Shown: positions 16,862 through 24,163 of the stretch, piece after piece
How positions within the stretch are numbered: the stretch's first letter is position 1
Layout: each line of letters starts with the position of its first letter
From: Peptococcaceae bacterium
GTDB taxonomy: Bacteria; Bacillota; DSM-12270; Thermacetogeniales; Thermacetogeniaceae
Reading direction: 5' to 3'
Length of the DNA stretch: 58,079 nucleotides
Assembly: GCA_023249405.1 (NCBI GenBank)
Contig: JAHFCR010000016.1
Coordinates: forward strand, 1 to 58,079
Position numbers and translations under genes: made by a program
Notes under the pieces: generated by a model
The model's database searches: none
The model's input: only the letters and a program-made list of their open reading frames with translations
Told to the model about the DNA's origin: nothing

Positions 16862-16980
16862 GAACATGGACTATGCTTTGTCAGTGAAGCGCTACGGGCC
16901 AGAGCAAATTACGGCGATTTTCTGAGGGCATACCACGGACTGCTCAATCCTGCCGGAGTGTTGGAGGAGGTGGTAAAGTA
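16862..16980 (+). pseudogene. Possible decayed small coding region before methyl-transfer module 1
   Basis: Two overlapping frames look coding: one from ATG 16866 (MDYALSVKRYGPEQITA) ending at TGA 16923, and another (FLRAYHGLLNPAGVLEEVVK) running to TAG 16978-16980. Together they could be one protein broken by a frameshift near 16918, or a fragment of an older methyltransferase gene. Nothing else is seen in the 358-base gap apart from the upstream terminator. Confidence is low. Confidence 0.25.
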
Positions 16981-17040
16981 GGAACTGACAAAACGCAAGT
17001 TGCGAATGAGAGATAACAATTATTAAGGAGGCAAACTGAC

Positions 17041-17667
17041 ATGGGCGCGAATTTATCAGAAATGTTGGCAGATTTACAGGAAAACCAGGTCATCGAGGCG
17101 GTCAAGGAACGGCTGGCCAAGGGTGAGCCGGCGATCGGGATCATCGATGAATTGCAGCACGGCATGGAACTGGTGGGTACAAGGTATCAGGCGCAGGAGT
17201 ATTACCTGTCGGAACTGATCATGTCGGCGGATATCTTCAAATCAGCCACCGGACTGTTGGGCGACGCCTTCAAGGCCAGTGGCGAGAAGATCGGCAAGAT
17301 AGTGCTCGGTACGGTCTTCGAGGATATTCACGATATCGGCAAGGATATAGTGTCCATTATTTTAAGCTGCAACGGTATCGATGTGATCGACCTCGGCGTC
17401 AACGTGCCGATCGAACGCTTCGTGGAGGCGGTGCGCCAGCACAAACCGGATTTTGTGGGGCTCTCCTGCCTGTTGACCACTGCCTACGACAACATGAAGG
17501 CCACTGTCGAGGCCCTGGATGCGGCGGGATTGCATGAGGGCAGGAAGATCCTGATCGGCGGCGGTCCGGTAGACGAGACTACCCGGGCCTATGTCAAGGC
17601 GGATGCCTTCTGTAAGAATGCCCAGGAAGCGGCCGATATGGCTAAAAAGATGCTGGGGGTGAACTGA
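17041..17667 (+). CDS. Corrinoid (methylcobamide) protein, module 1
   Basis: 208 residues of the MtaC/MtbC/MttC family. An N-terminal helical cap (about 1-85) precedes a B12-binding Rossmann domain with DIHDIGKD (D95, H97, G100); His97 is the lower cobalt ligand. GLSCLLT near 142 and IGGGPVD near 174 complete the cobamide site. It carries a methyl group between a substrate-specific methyltransferase and the tetrahydrofolate-side methyltransferase. The start is ATG 17041 after TAAGGAGGCAAA. The next gene begins one base after its stop. The partner MtrH/MtgA-type methyltransferase is not in the window. Confidence 0.92.
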   Translation: MGANLSEMLADLQENQVIEAVKERLAKGEPAIGIIDELQHGMELVGTRYQAQEYYLSELIMSADIFKSATGLLGDAFKASGEKIGKIVLGTVFEDIHDIGKDIVSIILSCNGIDVIDLGVNVPIERFVEAVRQHKPDFVGLSCLLTTAYDNMKATVEALDAAGLHEGRKILIGGGPVDETTRAYVKADAFCKNAQEAADMAKKMLGVN

Positions 17668-17668
17668 G

Positions 17669-18778
17669 ATGGCACAGGCTAGCGATCTCTACGACGAGCG
17701 TTTACAACGCATTAAAACGGCGGTGGCTCTGGCCAAGCCGGACCGGGTTCCCTGCGTGCCGCTTGGAGATTCTTTTGCCGCCAAGCTGGTCGGGGAGAAA
17801 CTGTCGGTCTTCTGTACCGGTAGGCCGGAGGCTGCCTACAAGACTATGATCAGGGCGTTTACCAGTCTGGGAGAGATCGACGGAATCCAGCACGCCGGTT
17901 TTGACGCCAACATGCTGAGCACGATCTGGCTGTCCAAGGTCAGGATGCCGGGTGTGGATCTGCCGGAGGATAACCTGTGGCAGGTCGAAGAGCAGGAATT
18001 GATGAAACCCGAGGATTATGACGTGATCATCAAGGATGGCTGGCAGAAGTTCACCGATGATTTTTGGCTGAACAAGCTGGACAACCTGGGGGCCAGAGTA
18101 CAGCCGTTCTTTGCCTCCATGCCGGCGGCGATGCAGGCCTGGAAAGACCTCGGCATCGTGCCCTTCTCGCCGGTGATCGTCACCATCCCCTACGAGTACT
18201 TCTGCGGAGCCCGATCCATGCGCGAGTTTATCAAGGACCTGTACCGGCGGCCGGATAAGGTGCAGGAGGCCATGGACGTGGTCATGCCGGTTTTGGTGGA
18301 ACAGGCCCGGCAATTGGCGCGCGGCTTGAACCTGCACGGCCTATGGGTGGGCGGCTGGCGCTCCGCCAGCGAGTTCCTCTCCCGCCCGCTGTGGGAGCGC
18401 TTCGTCTTCCCCTATTATAAGCAGATAGTCGAGGCCCTGGTGGATGAAGGCGCCATCCCGGTGCTACACTGGGATTCCAACTGGACGCGAGACCTGGAGT
18501 ACTTGCTGCAGTTTCCCAAGGCCAAGTGCGTTTTCTCTCCCGACGGCGCCACGGACATCTTCAAGGCCAAGGAGGTACTGGGCGATCACATGTGCATCAT
18601 GGGAGACGTCCCTGCGGAGATGCTGGCGCTGGCCACTCCCGAGAAGGTTACCGAGTACTGTAAACGGCTGATCTCCGAGATTGGCCCATCCGGTTTCATC
18701 CTGGCGCAGGGATGTGACATTCCGCCCAACGCCAAACCCGAGAACGTGCGGGCAATGATCGCCTCTGTCCACCAATAG
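17669..18778 (+). CDS. UroD-fold (MtaA/MtbA-like) methyltransferase with altered zinc motif
   Basis: 369 residues of the uroporphyrinogen-decarboxylase superfamily. Members near corrinoid proteins are cobamide-dependent methyltransferases (MtaA/MtbA and several O-demethylase components), not haem enzymes. In MtaA-like enzymes zinc is held by HxC...C. Here the site reads HWD (H267, D269) with Cys349 in QGCDIPP, so Asp replaces the first Cys. Other conserved blocks are PDGATDIFKAKEVLGDH and the GDVP loop. The start is ATG 17669, one base after the corrinoid gene stop, with GGGGGTGAACTGAG upstream. The methyl donor is unknown; methoxylated aromatics, methanol or methylamines are all possible for the family. 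Confidence 0.85.
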   Translation: MAQASDLYDERLQRIKTAVALAKPDRVPCVPLGDSFAAKLVGEKLSVFCTGRPEAAYKTMIRAFTSLGEIDGIQHAGFDANMLSTIWLSKVRMPGVDLPEDNLWQVEEQELMKPEDYDVIIKDGWQKFTDDFWLNKLDNLGARVQPFFASMPAAMQAWKDLGIVPFSPVIVTIPYEYFCGARSMREFIKDLYRRPDKVQEAMDVVMPVLVEQARQLARGLNLHGLWVGGWRSASEFLSRPLWERFVFPYYKQIVEALVDEGAIPVLHWDSNWTRDLEYLLQFPKAKCVFSPDGATDIFKAKEVLGDHMCIMGDVPAEMLALATPEKVTEYCKRLISEIGPSGFILAQGCDIPPNAKPENVRAMIASVHQ

Positions 18779-18820
18779 CTTCCGGTTCCAAAGGACCGGC
18801 ATGATCTGATATGATGTAGA

Positions 18821-18869
18821 GGTGGCAGGCTGGACATCAGGACTTGCTCCGGAGGTCCAGCCTGCCACC
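18821..18869 (+). terminator. 15-bp hairpin between the methyltransferase and GntR genes
   Basis: GGTGGCAGGCTGGAC (18821-18835) pairs exactly with GTCCAGCCTGCCACC (18855-18869) over a 19-nt loop. No T-tract follows, so it may be a transcript stabiliser or partial terminator separating the structural genes from the regulator. Confidence 0.5.
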
Positions 18870-18916
18870 ACAACTTTGCATGGTGTTGCCTGCATTATTC
18901 AGGAAGGGAAGAGATC

Positions 18917-19648
18917 ATGGAGCTTCGTTCCTTTATACCCGCTTACTACCGTCTGGCGGAGGACTTGAAAACCCGGATTGAATCGGGTGAACTCAAGCCG
19001 GGGGATATCATTCCGTCGGAAACGCAGCTGGCGACCCAGTATGGCATCAGCCGGATGACGGTCCGGAACGGACTGTCCCTGCTGAGCAAGGCGGGCTACA
19101 TCACCTCCTTCCAGGGGAAGGGCTGTTTTGTTGCCGCCCCGCAGATGGACCGGATGTATTTCTATTTCTCCGAACATACCCTGCTGGGTGAAAATAAAAA
19201 ACTGGAGTCCAGGCTGCTGACGGTGGATGTGCTGGCGGCGGACCCCAAGACTGCCGTTAAACTGCAGGTGCCGGCGGATTCCAGGATTGTCCAGATCCGG
19301 CGGGTGTTGAGCGACGTCGATGGTCCCGTGGCGCTCGACCACCGGGTGTTGCCCTATATCAAGGGTGCCCCGCTGCTGGAAAAAGAGATCGAATATGCTG
19401 CTTTTCCGGAACTGGTCTCCCGTCATACTGAGCTGGCCTCAGCCCGCAATAATATCTCCGTACAGGCCTGTGTGCTGATGAAAGAGGAGGCTAAATTGTT
19501 AAAATCAAAGGTTGGATTCCCGGCCCTCTGTATCGAACAGATCATCTATTCCCGGGACGATAGGCCCCTGGGATGGTCGAAGATGATCTGCCGAGGTGAT
19601 CGCTTCGCCTTGAAAGCGGTATCCGAACCCTATTCCGAAAGGCTGTGA
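18917..19648 (+). CDS. GntR-family (HutC/UTRA-type) transcriptional regulator
   Basis: 243 residues. A winged-helix GntR domain (about 5-75: PAYYRLAEDLKTRIESGELK, IPSETQLATQYGISRMTVR) is followed by a UTRA ligand-binding domain (about 95-240) of the HutC subfamily. It binds a small effector, probably related to the methyl substrate. Start ATG 18917 has AAGGGAAGAG upstream. It lies inside the methyl-transfer module, same strand, between the first methyltransferase and the second corrinoid protein, and is the obvious candidate to control both. Confidence 0.88.
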   Translation: MELRSFIPAYYRLAEDLKTRIESGELKPGDIIPSETQLATQYGISRMTVRNGLSLLSKAGYITSFQGKGCFVAAPQMDRMYFYFSEHTLLGENKKLESRLLTVDVLAADPKTAVKLQVPADSRIVQIRRVLSDVDGPVALDHRVLPYIKGAPLLEKEIEYAAFPELVSRHTELASARNNISVQACVLMKEEAKLLKSKVGFPALCIEQIIYSRDDRPLGWSKMICRGDRFALKAVSEPYSERL

Positions 19649-19655
19649 TCCGGTA

Positions 19656-20315
19656 ATGGCGATCTCGCATAGCCTGATTACCTCGGCAGTATCCAGGCTG
19701 CAAGAGGCCAAGGCGCTTGAGTTGGTCAAGGAGGCTATGACCAGGGACCAGGATCACTTCCTGATACTGGAAGAGGTCCGGGCTGGCCTGGATGCCGTAG
19801 GGGAGATCTACAACCAGGGCAACTACTTTCTGGCCGACCTGATCATGGCCGCCGAGATCTTCATGGAGGTGCAGGAACTGGTGGTTGGCGCCAATATCCC
19901 GGTAGAACCGGGGCCGCCCCAGGTTATTATCGGTACCGTGGAAACGGATATTCACGACATCGGTAAAAACATCACCATCGCTACCATGCGGTCTTGCGGC
20001 CTGCGGGTGTTGGATCTGGGCGTCAATGTGCCTCCCAGGGTGTTTTTAAAAAGCGTCCAGGATACCAGGGCTCCGATCCTCTGCCTGTCCGGCCTGATCT
20101 CTCAGTCCTACGATACCATGAAGAAAACTGTCCGCCTGCTGGATAGGGATTCTCTGCGACCGGCGACCAAGGTGATCATCGGCGGACTGGTCAACGAAGA
20201 GGTGCGCAAATACACGGGCGCCGACCGTTGGGTCAAGGATTGCGCGGTAGGAACGGCTTTGTGTAAGGAAATTCTGTCATCCAACAGCAGATCTTGCCAG
20301 ATGACTGGTTCATGA
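19656..20315 (+). CDS. Second corrinoid protein, module 1
   Basis: 219 residues, with the same layout as the protein at 17.0 kb. DIHDIGKN (D98, H100, G103) is the cobalt-ligand motif, with CLSGLISQSYD near 147 and IIGGLVNEEV near 173. The C-terminus is extended by a few Ser-rich residues. The start is ATG 19656, seven bases after the GntR stop, suggesting co-transcription. Why one module needs two corrinoid proteins is unclear: they may serve two substrates or two partner methyltransferases. Sequence between the two copies has diverged well beyond a recent duplication. Confidence 0.9.
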   Translation: MAISHSLITSAVSRLQEAKALELVKEAMTRDQDHFLILEEVRAGLDAVGEIYNQGNYFLADLIMAAEIFMEVQELVVGANIPVEPGPPQVIIGTVETDIHDIGKNITIATMRSCGLRVLDLGVNVPPRVFLKSVQDTRAPILCLSGLISQSYDTMKKTVRLLDRDSLRPATKVIIGGLVNEEVRKYTGADRWVKDCAVGTALCKEILSSNSRSCQMTGS

Positions 20316-20332
20316 GGGGATGAGGAGGAGCC

Positions 20333-21034
20333 ATGAGTTCGATCATAGTGGCTTGCAAGACCATTCATAACGAAATCGAAAAGGCGATCGCCGAAACCCA
20401 AGTTACGCACCCGGTACTCTGGATCGAATCGGGACTGCACAACTGGCCTGACAAACTGCGGGCCAAGCTCCAGGAGCAGATCTCCAGCATCGATAACGTC
20501 GAGTACATCATCATGGCCTTCGGCTACTGCGGTAATTCGCTGCTCGGGGTGCAATCGCCCAATGCCAAACTGGTGATCCCCCGGGTGGACGACTGCATCT
20601 CCCTGCTGCTGGGATCTTACCGGAAACGCCAGCAGCTGTCGGCGGAGATGGGCACCTACTTTCTGACCAAGGGCTGGATGGAGTACGAGAACAACATTTT
20701 AAAGGAGTATGAGCGCTGCGTTGTTCGCTACGGTCAGAAAAGAGCCGAACATGTCATGAAACTGATGCTGGAAAATTACAAGCGGGTGGTGCTGATCGAT
20801 ACGGGGGCTTACAATCTGGACGACTGCCTGGACAGATCCTGCAACTTTGCCTGCCTGCTCGGTTTGCAACACCAGGTCGTACCCGGTTCGATGGAGTTGT
20901 TGAAGAAGCTGTTTACCGGACCCTGGGACGATGAATTCCTGGTCGTTCCTCCGGGGGAGGTTCTGACTTTCGATCATTTTCGCACCGATCTGTCGATTAC
21001 CCAGATCAATACAAACTTCGGTTTTTCCAGTTAA
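20333..21034 (+). CDS. DUF1638 protein linked to corrinoid methyltransferases
   Basis: 233 residues with the DUF1638 pattern: VACKTI at the N-terminus, ESGLHNWPDKL, the AFGYCGNSLLG segment near 62, VIPRVDDCISLLLGS near 83, and GTYFLTKGWMEY near 106. Several conserved Cys and His occur (C64, C88). The family is known mainly from genomes with corrinoid methyl transfer, and its role is not settled. The start is ATG 20333 after GGATGAGGAGGAGCC, 17 bases from the corrinoid gene. It ends the module; no terminator is obvious before the convergent gene at 21198. Confidence 0.8.
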   Translation: MSSIIVACKTIHNEIEKAIAETQVTHPVLWIESGLHNWPDKLRAKLQEQISSIDNVEYIIMAFGYCGNSLLGVQSPNAKLVIPRVDDCISLLLGSYRKRQQLSAEMGTYFLTKGWMEYENNILKEYERCVVRYGQKRAEHVMKLMLENYKRVVLIDTGAYNLDDCLDRSCNFACLLGLQHQVVPGSMELLKKLFTGPWDDEFLVVPPGEVLTFDHFRTDLSITQINTNFGFSS

Positions 21035-21197
21035 GGAGACAGTGCCCCACGCATCCAGCCGGGATGGCAAGCTGCGTGAGCGAAGTTCCGGCTGGCCTCG
21101 GGGGAGGTGCCAGCGTCAGTCCTGAGATATTGTTCTCTGCCACGATGGCGGCGATAGCTTATGATAAAGGGCTGCCCGTTGAAAAGGAAAAAACCGG

Positions 21198-22127
21198 TCA
21201 ATATACTTCAGCGATCAGCTTTCCCATCTGTGACAGGTCATACCGGCCCATGCCGCTTACTTCGTTGCGAAAAGAGGTGGAGCGGAGCAGGGTTAGCAGC
21301 GCCTTGCCGAACGGTTTTTCCAGGTCTTCCTTGCGCATCACCAGGTCATAGCGCTCCTTCTGCAGAGGAATGAAGTCCAGCCCGTCCACCTGTCTGGCCA
21401 CTGTTTCGGTGCCCAATCCAACATCCGCATTTCCCCGGGCAACGCAACTGGCGATAGCCAGGTGCGTGGTTTCGATATGGCTGTAACCGCTTATTTCAGT
21501 ATGGTCAATGCCCAGCTTCCGCAATTGTTCATCAAGCAGCACCCTGGTGCCGGAGCCTGGCTCGCGGTTGACGAAGCGGATGCCGGGCCTTGCCAGATCG
21601 GCCCACTTGTTGATGCCCAGAGGGTTTCCCGCCGCCACGTAACAACCCTGCATCCGGAAAACCAGATTGATCGTGACGATCTTTTGACCTGGTAAGAGGC
21701 GCCGGATATAGGGCAGGTTGTATTCATTGGTATCGCTGTCCCAGAGGTGCGCCGTGGCTACGCTGGCTTTGCCGTAGTAGAGGGCCAGGAGTCCATCCGT
21801 GCTCCCGACATAGGCGCGCAGGCAGTTGGTTCCCGGCAGCTCTTTTTCCAGCCTCCTGACCAGAACGTCAAGAACCGCATCCTGACCGCAGACGATGATT
21901 TGCTCTGCTAGAGGCACGGTAGCTGCGGATAAGCCCTCATGGGGGAGCGTTGCTCCCCCCTTCGTCTTCTGTTTAAAGGCTTCCAGGTCCGGCGCCTCCA
22001 CCCTGACCTTGCGCCCTACATGATAGGCTGACAGTTCTCCGCGCTTGATCAGTTCGTAAACAGTAAACTTGGAGATTTTCAAGATCTCGGCAACCTCGTT
22101 GGGAGTATAAGAAATATTATTGGACAT
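21198..22127 (-). CDS. Excisionase-type HTH regulator with periplasmic-binding-protein-like domain (probable molybdate-system regulator)
   Basis: 309 residues. The N-terminal MerR/excisionase-type HTH (YTPNEVAEILKISKFTVYEL, about 6-55) is joined to a substrate-binding-protein-like domain (about 75-300) with GSTDGLLALYYGKA, VNREPGSGTR and GNADVGLGTE, typical of the molybdate/tungstate or molybdopterin-related sensor family. Start ATG 22127 is preferred over 22133 because GAGGT lies 8 bases upstream. It is divergent from modABC and faces tandem repeats in the shared region, so it likely regulates that operon. It has the same modular design as LysR-fused and ModE-independent molybdate regulators. 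The ligand is inferred from context. Confidence 0.82.
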   Translation of the reverse strand: MSNNISYTPNEVAEILKISKFTVYELIKRGELSAYHVGRKVRVEAPDLEAFKQKTKGGATLPHEGLSAATVPLAEQIIVCGQDAVLDVLVRRLEKELPGTNCLRAYVGSTDGLLALYYGKASVATAHLWDSDTNEYNLPYIRRLLPGQKIVTINLVFRMQGCYVAAGNPLGINKWADLARPGIRFVNREPGSGTRVLLDEQLRKLGIDHTEISGYSHIETTHLAIASCVARGNADVGLGTETVARQVDGLDFIPLQKERYDLVMRKEDLEKPFGKALLTLLRSTSFRNEVSGMGRYDLSQMGKLIAEVY

Positions 22128-22207
22128 GTTCATTACCTCATAATTTGATGATTTCTACTTGCTTTTAATTATACCAAATAATATAATATGTAAAACATAG
22201 TAATGTT

Positions 22208-22235
22208 GGTTTATGATGGTTTATGTTAGTTATTG
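22208..22235. promoter_or_regulatory. Tandem operator-like repeats before modA
   Basis: GGTTTATG occurs at 22208-22215 and again at 22218-22225, with a degenerate third copy AGTTATTG at 22228-22235. The copies are spaced exactly 10 bases, one helical turn, as expected for stacked binding of a repressor or activator such as the divergent regulator. Confidence 0.5.
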
Positions 22236-22254
22236 TTTGTAAATATTTAAGAAT

Positions 22255-22375
22255 CACTCCGAGCCATGCCACCTAAACTCCAAGGCACGGTGTCTGGCCG
22301 ATAAGGGTGCAGCTGGAAACGGCTGCGCCTCCCTCTCTTTTTGGAAAGGAGTGAAGAAAAACGGCTTGGAGGCGA
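22255..22375 (+). ncRNA. Molybdenum-cofactor (Moco/Tuco) riboswitch-like aptamer
   Basis: The leader contains an outer stem CACTCC (22255-22260) with GGAGTG (22348-22353) and a GCAGCTGGAAACGGCTGC-like hairpin closed by a GAAA-type loop near 22309-22326. The segments CTCCGAGCC, GGTGTCTGGCCGATAA and GGAGGCGACC recall the Moco RNA motif as I remember it, a class that precedes molybdate transport and cofactor genes. A terminator follows directly. The assignment rests on memory of the motif and on context; a covariance-model search would settle it. Confidence 0.6.
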
Positions 22376-22432
22376 CCATATACTGCACCGGAGATCCGGA
22401 ATGTTTTGCAGTAAGCATGGTCTTTTTATTTT
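22374..22432 (+). terminator. Intrinsic terminator of the modA leader (riboswitch expression platform)
   Basis: GACCAT (22374-22379) pairs with ATGGTC (22417-22422), and inside it TACTGCA (22381-22387) pairs with TGCAGTA (22407-22413) around a CCGG/CCGG core. TTTTTATTTT follows at once. Its first bases overlap the end of the candidate aptamer, as in riboswitches that choose between anti-termination and termination. Confidence 0.7.
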
Positions 22433-22559
22433 CATTGCCTAATGATCTCGATGCTTTTTAAAGGAGGCGATACCTGAATTTATATAACAGATTTTGGTCT
22501 TTTTAGTTTTTTGTTCCATCGCTATTAACGAACAAAAATAGGGAAAGGACTGATCACAT

Positions 22560-23360
22560 TTGAAGAGGATAAAGAGTATCGCCTGTATCGTTTTAGTTCT
22601 GCTGCTGGCCCTGGCGACCGTGGCCGGGTGCGCCCCGAAGGCTGCGCCGCCTGCCGCCCAGGCTCCGCCGGTATCACTGACCGTTTCTGCCGCCTCCAGC
22701 CTTACGGATGTGCTTAAAGAGGTAGACGCCGCTTATACGCAGACAAAGCCCAATGTAACCGTCACGCCAAACTTTGCCGGGTCCGGAGCCCTGCAGAAGC
22801 AGATCGAGAACGGGGCCCCCGCCGATGTATTCCTCTCTGCTGCGGCCACCCAGATGGACGCCCTGCAGAAAGAGCAGCTGTTGCTGGACAGCACCCGTAA
22901 AGACCTGTTGGGCAACACAGTGGTGTTGGTAGTGCCCAGCGATAGTACCCTGGGCATCACCGATTTTAAGGATCTGGCCACCGATAAGGTGAAAAAGGTG
23001 GCTATCGGCGACCCGAAATCTGTTCCCTGCGGCATGTACGCAGACCAGGTATTTAAAGAGGATAACATCACGGACAAGGTGAAATCGAAGGAGGTCATCG
23101 GCAGTGATGTGCGCGCCGTACTGACCTATGTCGAGAGCGGCAATGTGGACGCCGGCGTCGTCTTCTCGACCGATGCCAAAACTTCTACCAAGGTCAAAGT
23201 GGTGGCTAACGCTCCGGACGACATCAACGCCAAAGTAGTCTACCCGGCAGCTGTCGTCAAGGCCAGCAAGAATGCCGATGCCGCCAAGGACTACTTGAGT
23301 TTTCTATCGAGCGATCAGGCCAAGACGATCTTTGAAAAGTATGGCTTTATTGTGAAATAA
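22560..23360 (+). CDS. modA: Molybdate ABC transporter substrate-binding lipoprotein
   Basis: 266 residues. The signal peptide (KRIKSIACIVLVLLLALATV) ends in a lipobox VAGC with the lipidated Cys24. The mature part is ModA-like: VSAASSLTDVLKEV, PNFAGSGALQKQIENGAPADVFLSAA, and a C-terminal DYLSFLSSDQAKTIFEKYGF. It captures molybdate or tungstate outside the membrane. The start is TTG 22560 after GGGAAAGGAC. It is the first gene of modABC, downstream of the terminator-bearing leader. Whether it prefers molybdate or tungstate cannot be told. Confidence 0.92.
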   Translation: MKRIKSIACIVLVLLLALATVAGCAPKAAPPAAQAPPVSLTVSAASSLTDVLKEVDAAYTQTKPNVTVTPNFAGSGALQKQIENGAPADVFLSAAATQMDALQKEQLLLDSTRKDLLGNTVVLVVPSDSTLGITDFKDLATDKVKKVAIGDPKSVPCGMYADQVFKEDNITDKVKSKEVIGSDVRAVLTYVESGNVDAGVVFSTDAKTSTKVKVVANAPDDINAKVVYPAAVVKASKNADAAKDYLSFLSSDQAKTIFEKYGFIVK

Positions 23361-23402
23361 TAAGTTCTGGACATCTCTAGTAAACTGAGGCATAACTCGC
23401 AT

Positions 23403-24104
23403 ATGGCTGAAACGTACCTGTCGCCGCTATGGATTTCGCTTAAGACTGTGCTTACCGCCACGGCAATCACCTTTTTTCTGGGAATTGCCGCGGCGCGCTG
23501 GATGGCAAGATACCAGGGCAAGTTCAGAAACCTGATCGATGGGATCTTTATCCTGCCTTTGGTGTTGCCTCCAACGGTGGTGGGCCTCGGTCTGCTGTTG
23601 CTGTTCGGCATTCACGGCCCCCTCGGCAAGCTGCTGCTGCTGTTTGGCGCCAGTGTCGTCTTCTCCTGGCCGGCGACGGTGATCGCTGCGGCTGTTGTCG
23701 CTTTCCCGCTGATGTACATGACCGCCTGCGGCGCCTTCGAGCAGGTGGAGATCAATATCGAGAATGCCGCCCGCACTCTGGGAGCATCCGAGTGGAGAAT
23801 CTTCTGGTCAGTCACGCTGCCCCTGGCTTTGCCGGGGGTAGCGGCGGGCGCCATCCTTTCTCTGGCCCGCTCCCTCGGGGAGTTTGGGGCCACCCTGATG
23901 CTGGCCGGCAGTATCCCGGGCCGGACCACCACTATTCCGATAGCCATCTACTTTGCCGTAGAAGCGGGGGATAATCATCAGACCATCATGCTGGTGCTGA
24001 TCGTCTTGGCTGTCGCCTTTGGATTGCTAGCCGCCCTCGCTTACTGGAAGAGAAGAGCGACCAACACCGGCAACATTCCCCTGGTTCCCCAAGATATTGA
24101 TTGA
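23403..24104 (+). CDS. modB: Molybdate ABC transporter permease
   Basis: 233 residues with five or six membrane helices, starting SLKTVLTATAITFFLGIAAA. The EAA loop that docks with the ATPase appears as ENAARTLGASEWRIFWSVTLPLALPG; the GEFGATLMLAGSIPGRTTTIP segment is typical of ModB. It forms the transmembrane channel for the oxyanion. The start is ATG 23403, 42 bases after modA. The length is normal for the family. Confidence 0.93.
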   Translation: MAETYLSPLWISLKTVLTATAITFFLGIAAARWMARYQGKFRNLIDGIFILPLVLPPTVVGLGLLLLFGIHGPLGKLLLLFGASVVFSWPATVIAAAVVAFPLMYMTACGAFEQVEINIENAARTLGASEWRIFWSVTLPLALPGVAAGAILSLARSLGEFGATLMLAGSIPGRTTTIPIAIYFAVEAGDNHQTIMLVLIVLAVAFGLLAALAYWKRRATNTGNIPLVPQDID

Positions 24105-24163
24105 ACGAGTTGCTGGCATAGTAGATTATAGGCTCTTCCCAGCTTGCTCATGGAGGTACACCG

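Noticed and set aside
16745-17040. Possible cobalamin riboswitch before the corrinoid genes
   Set aside because: Neither the B12-box-like sequence nor the GCCACTG segment is present here or before 51510.
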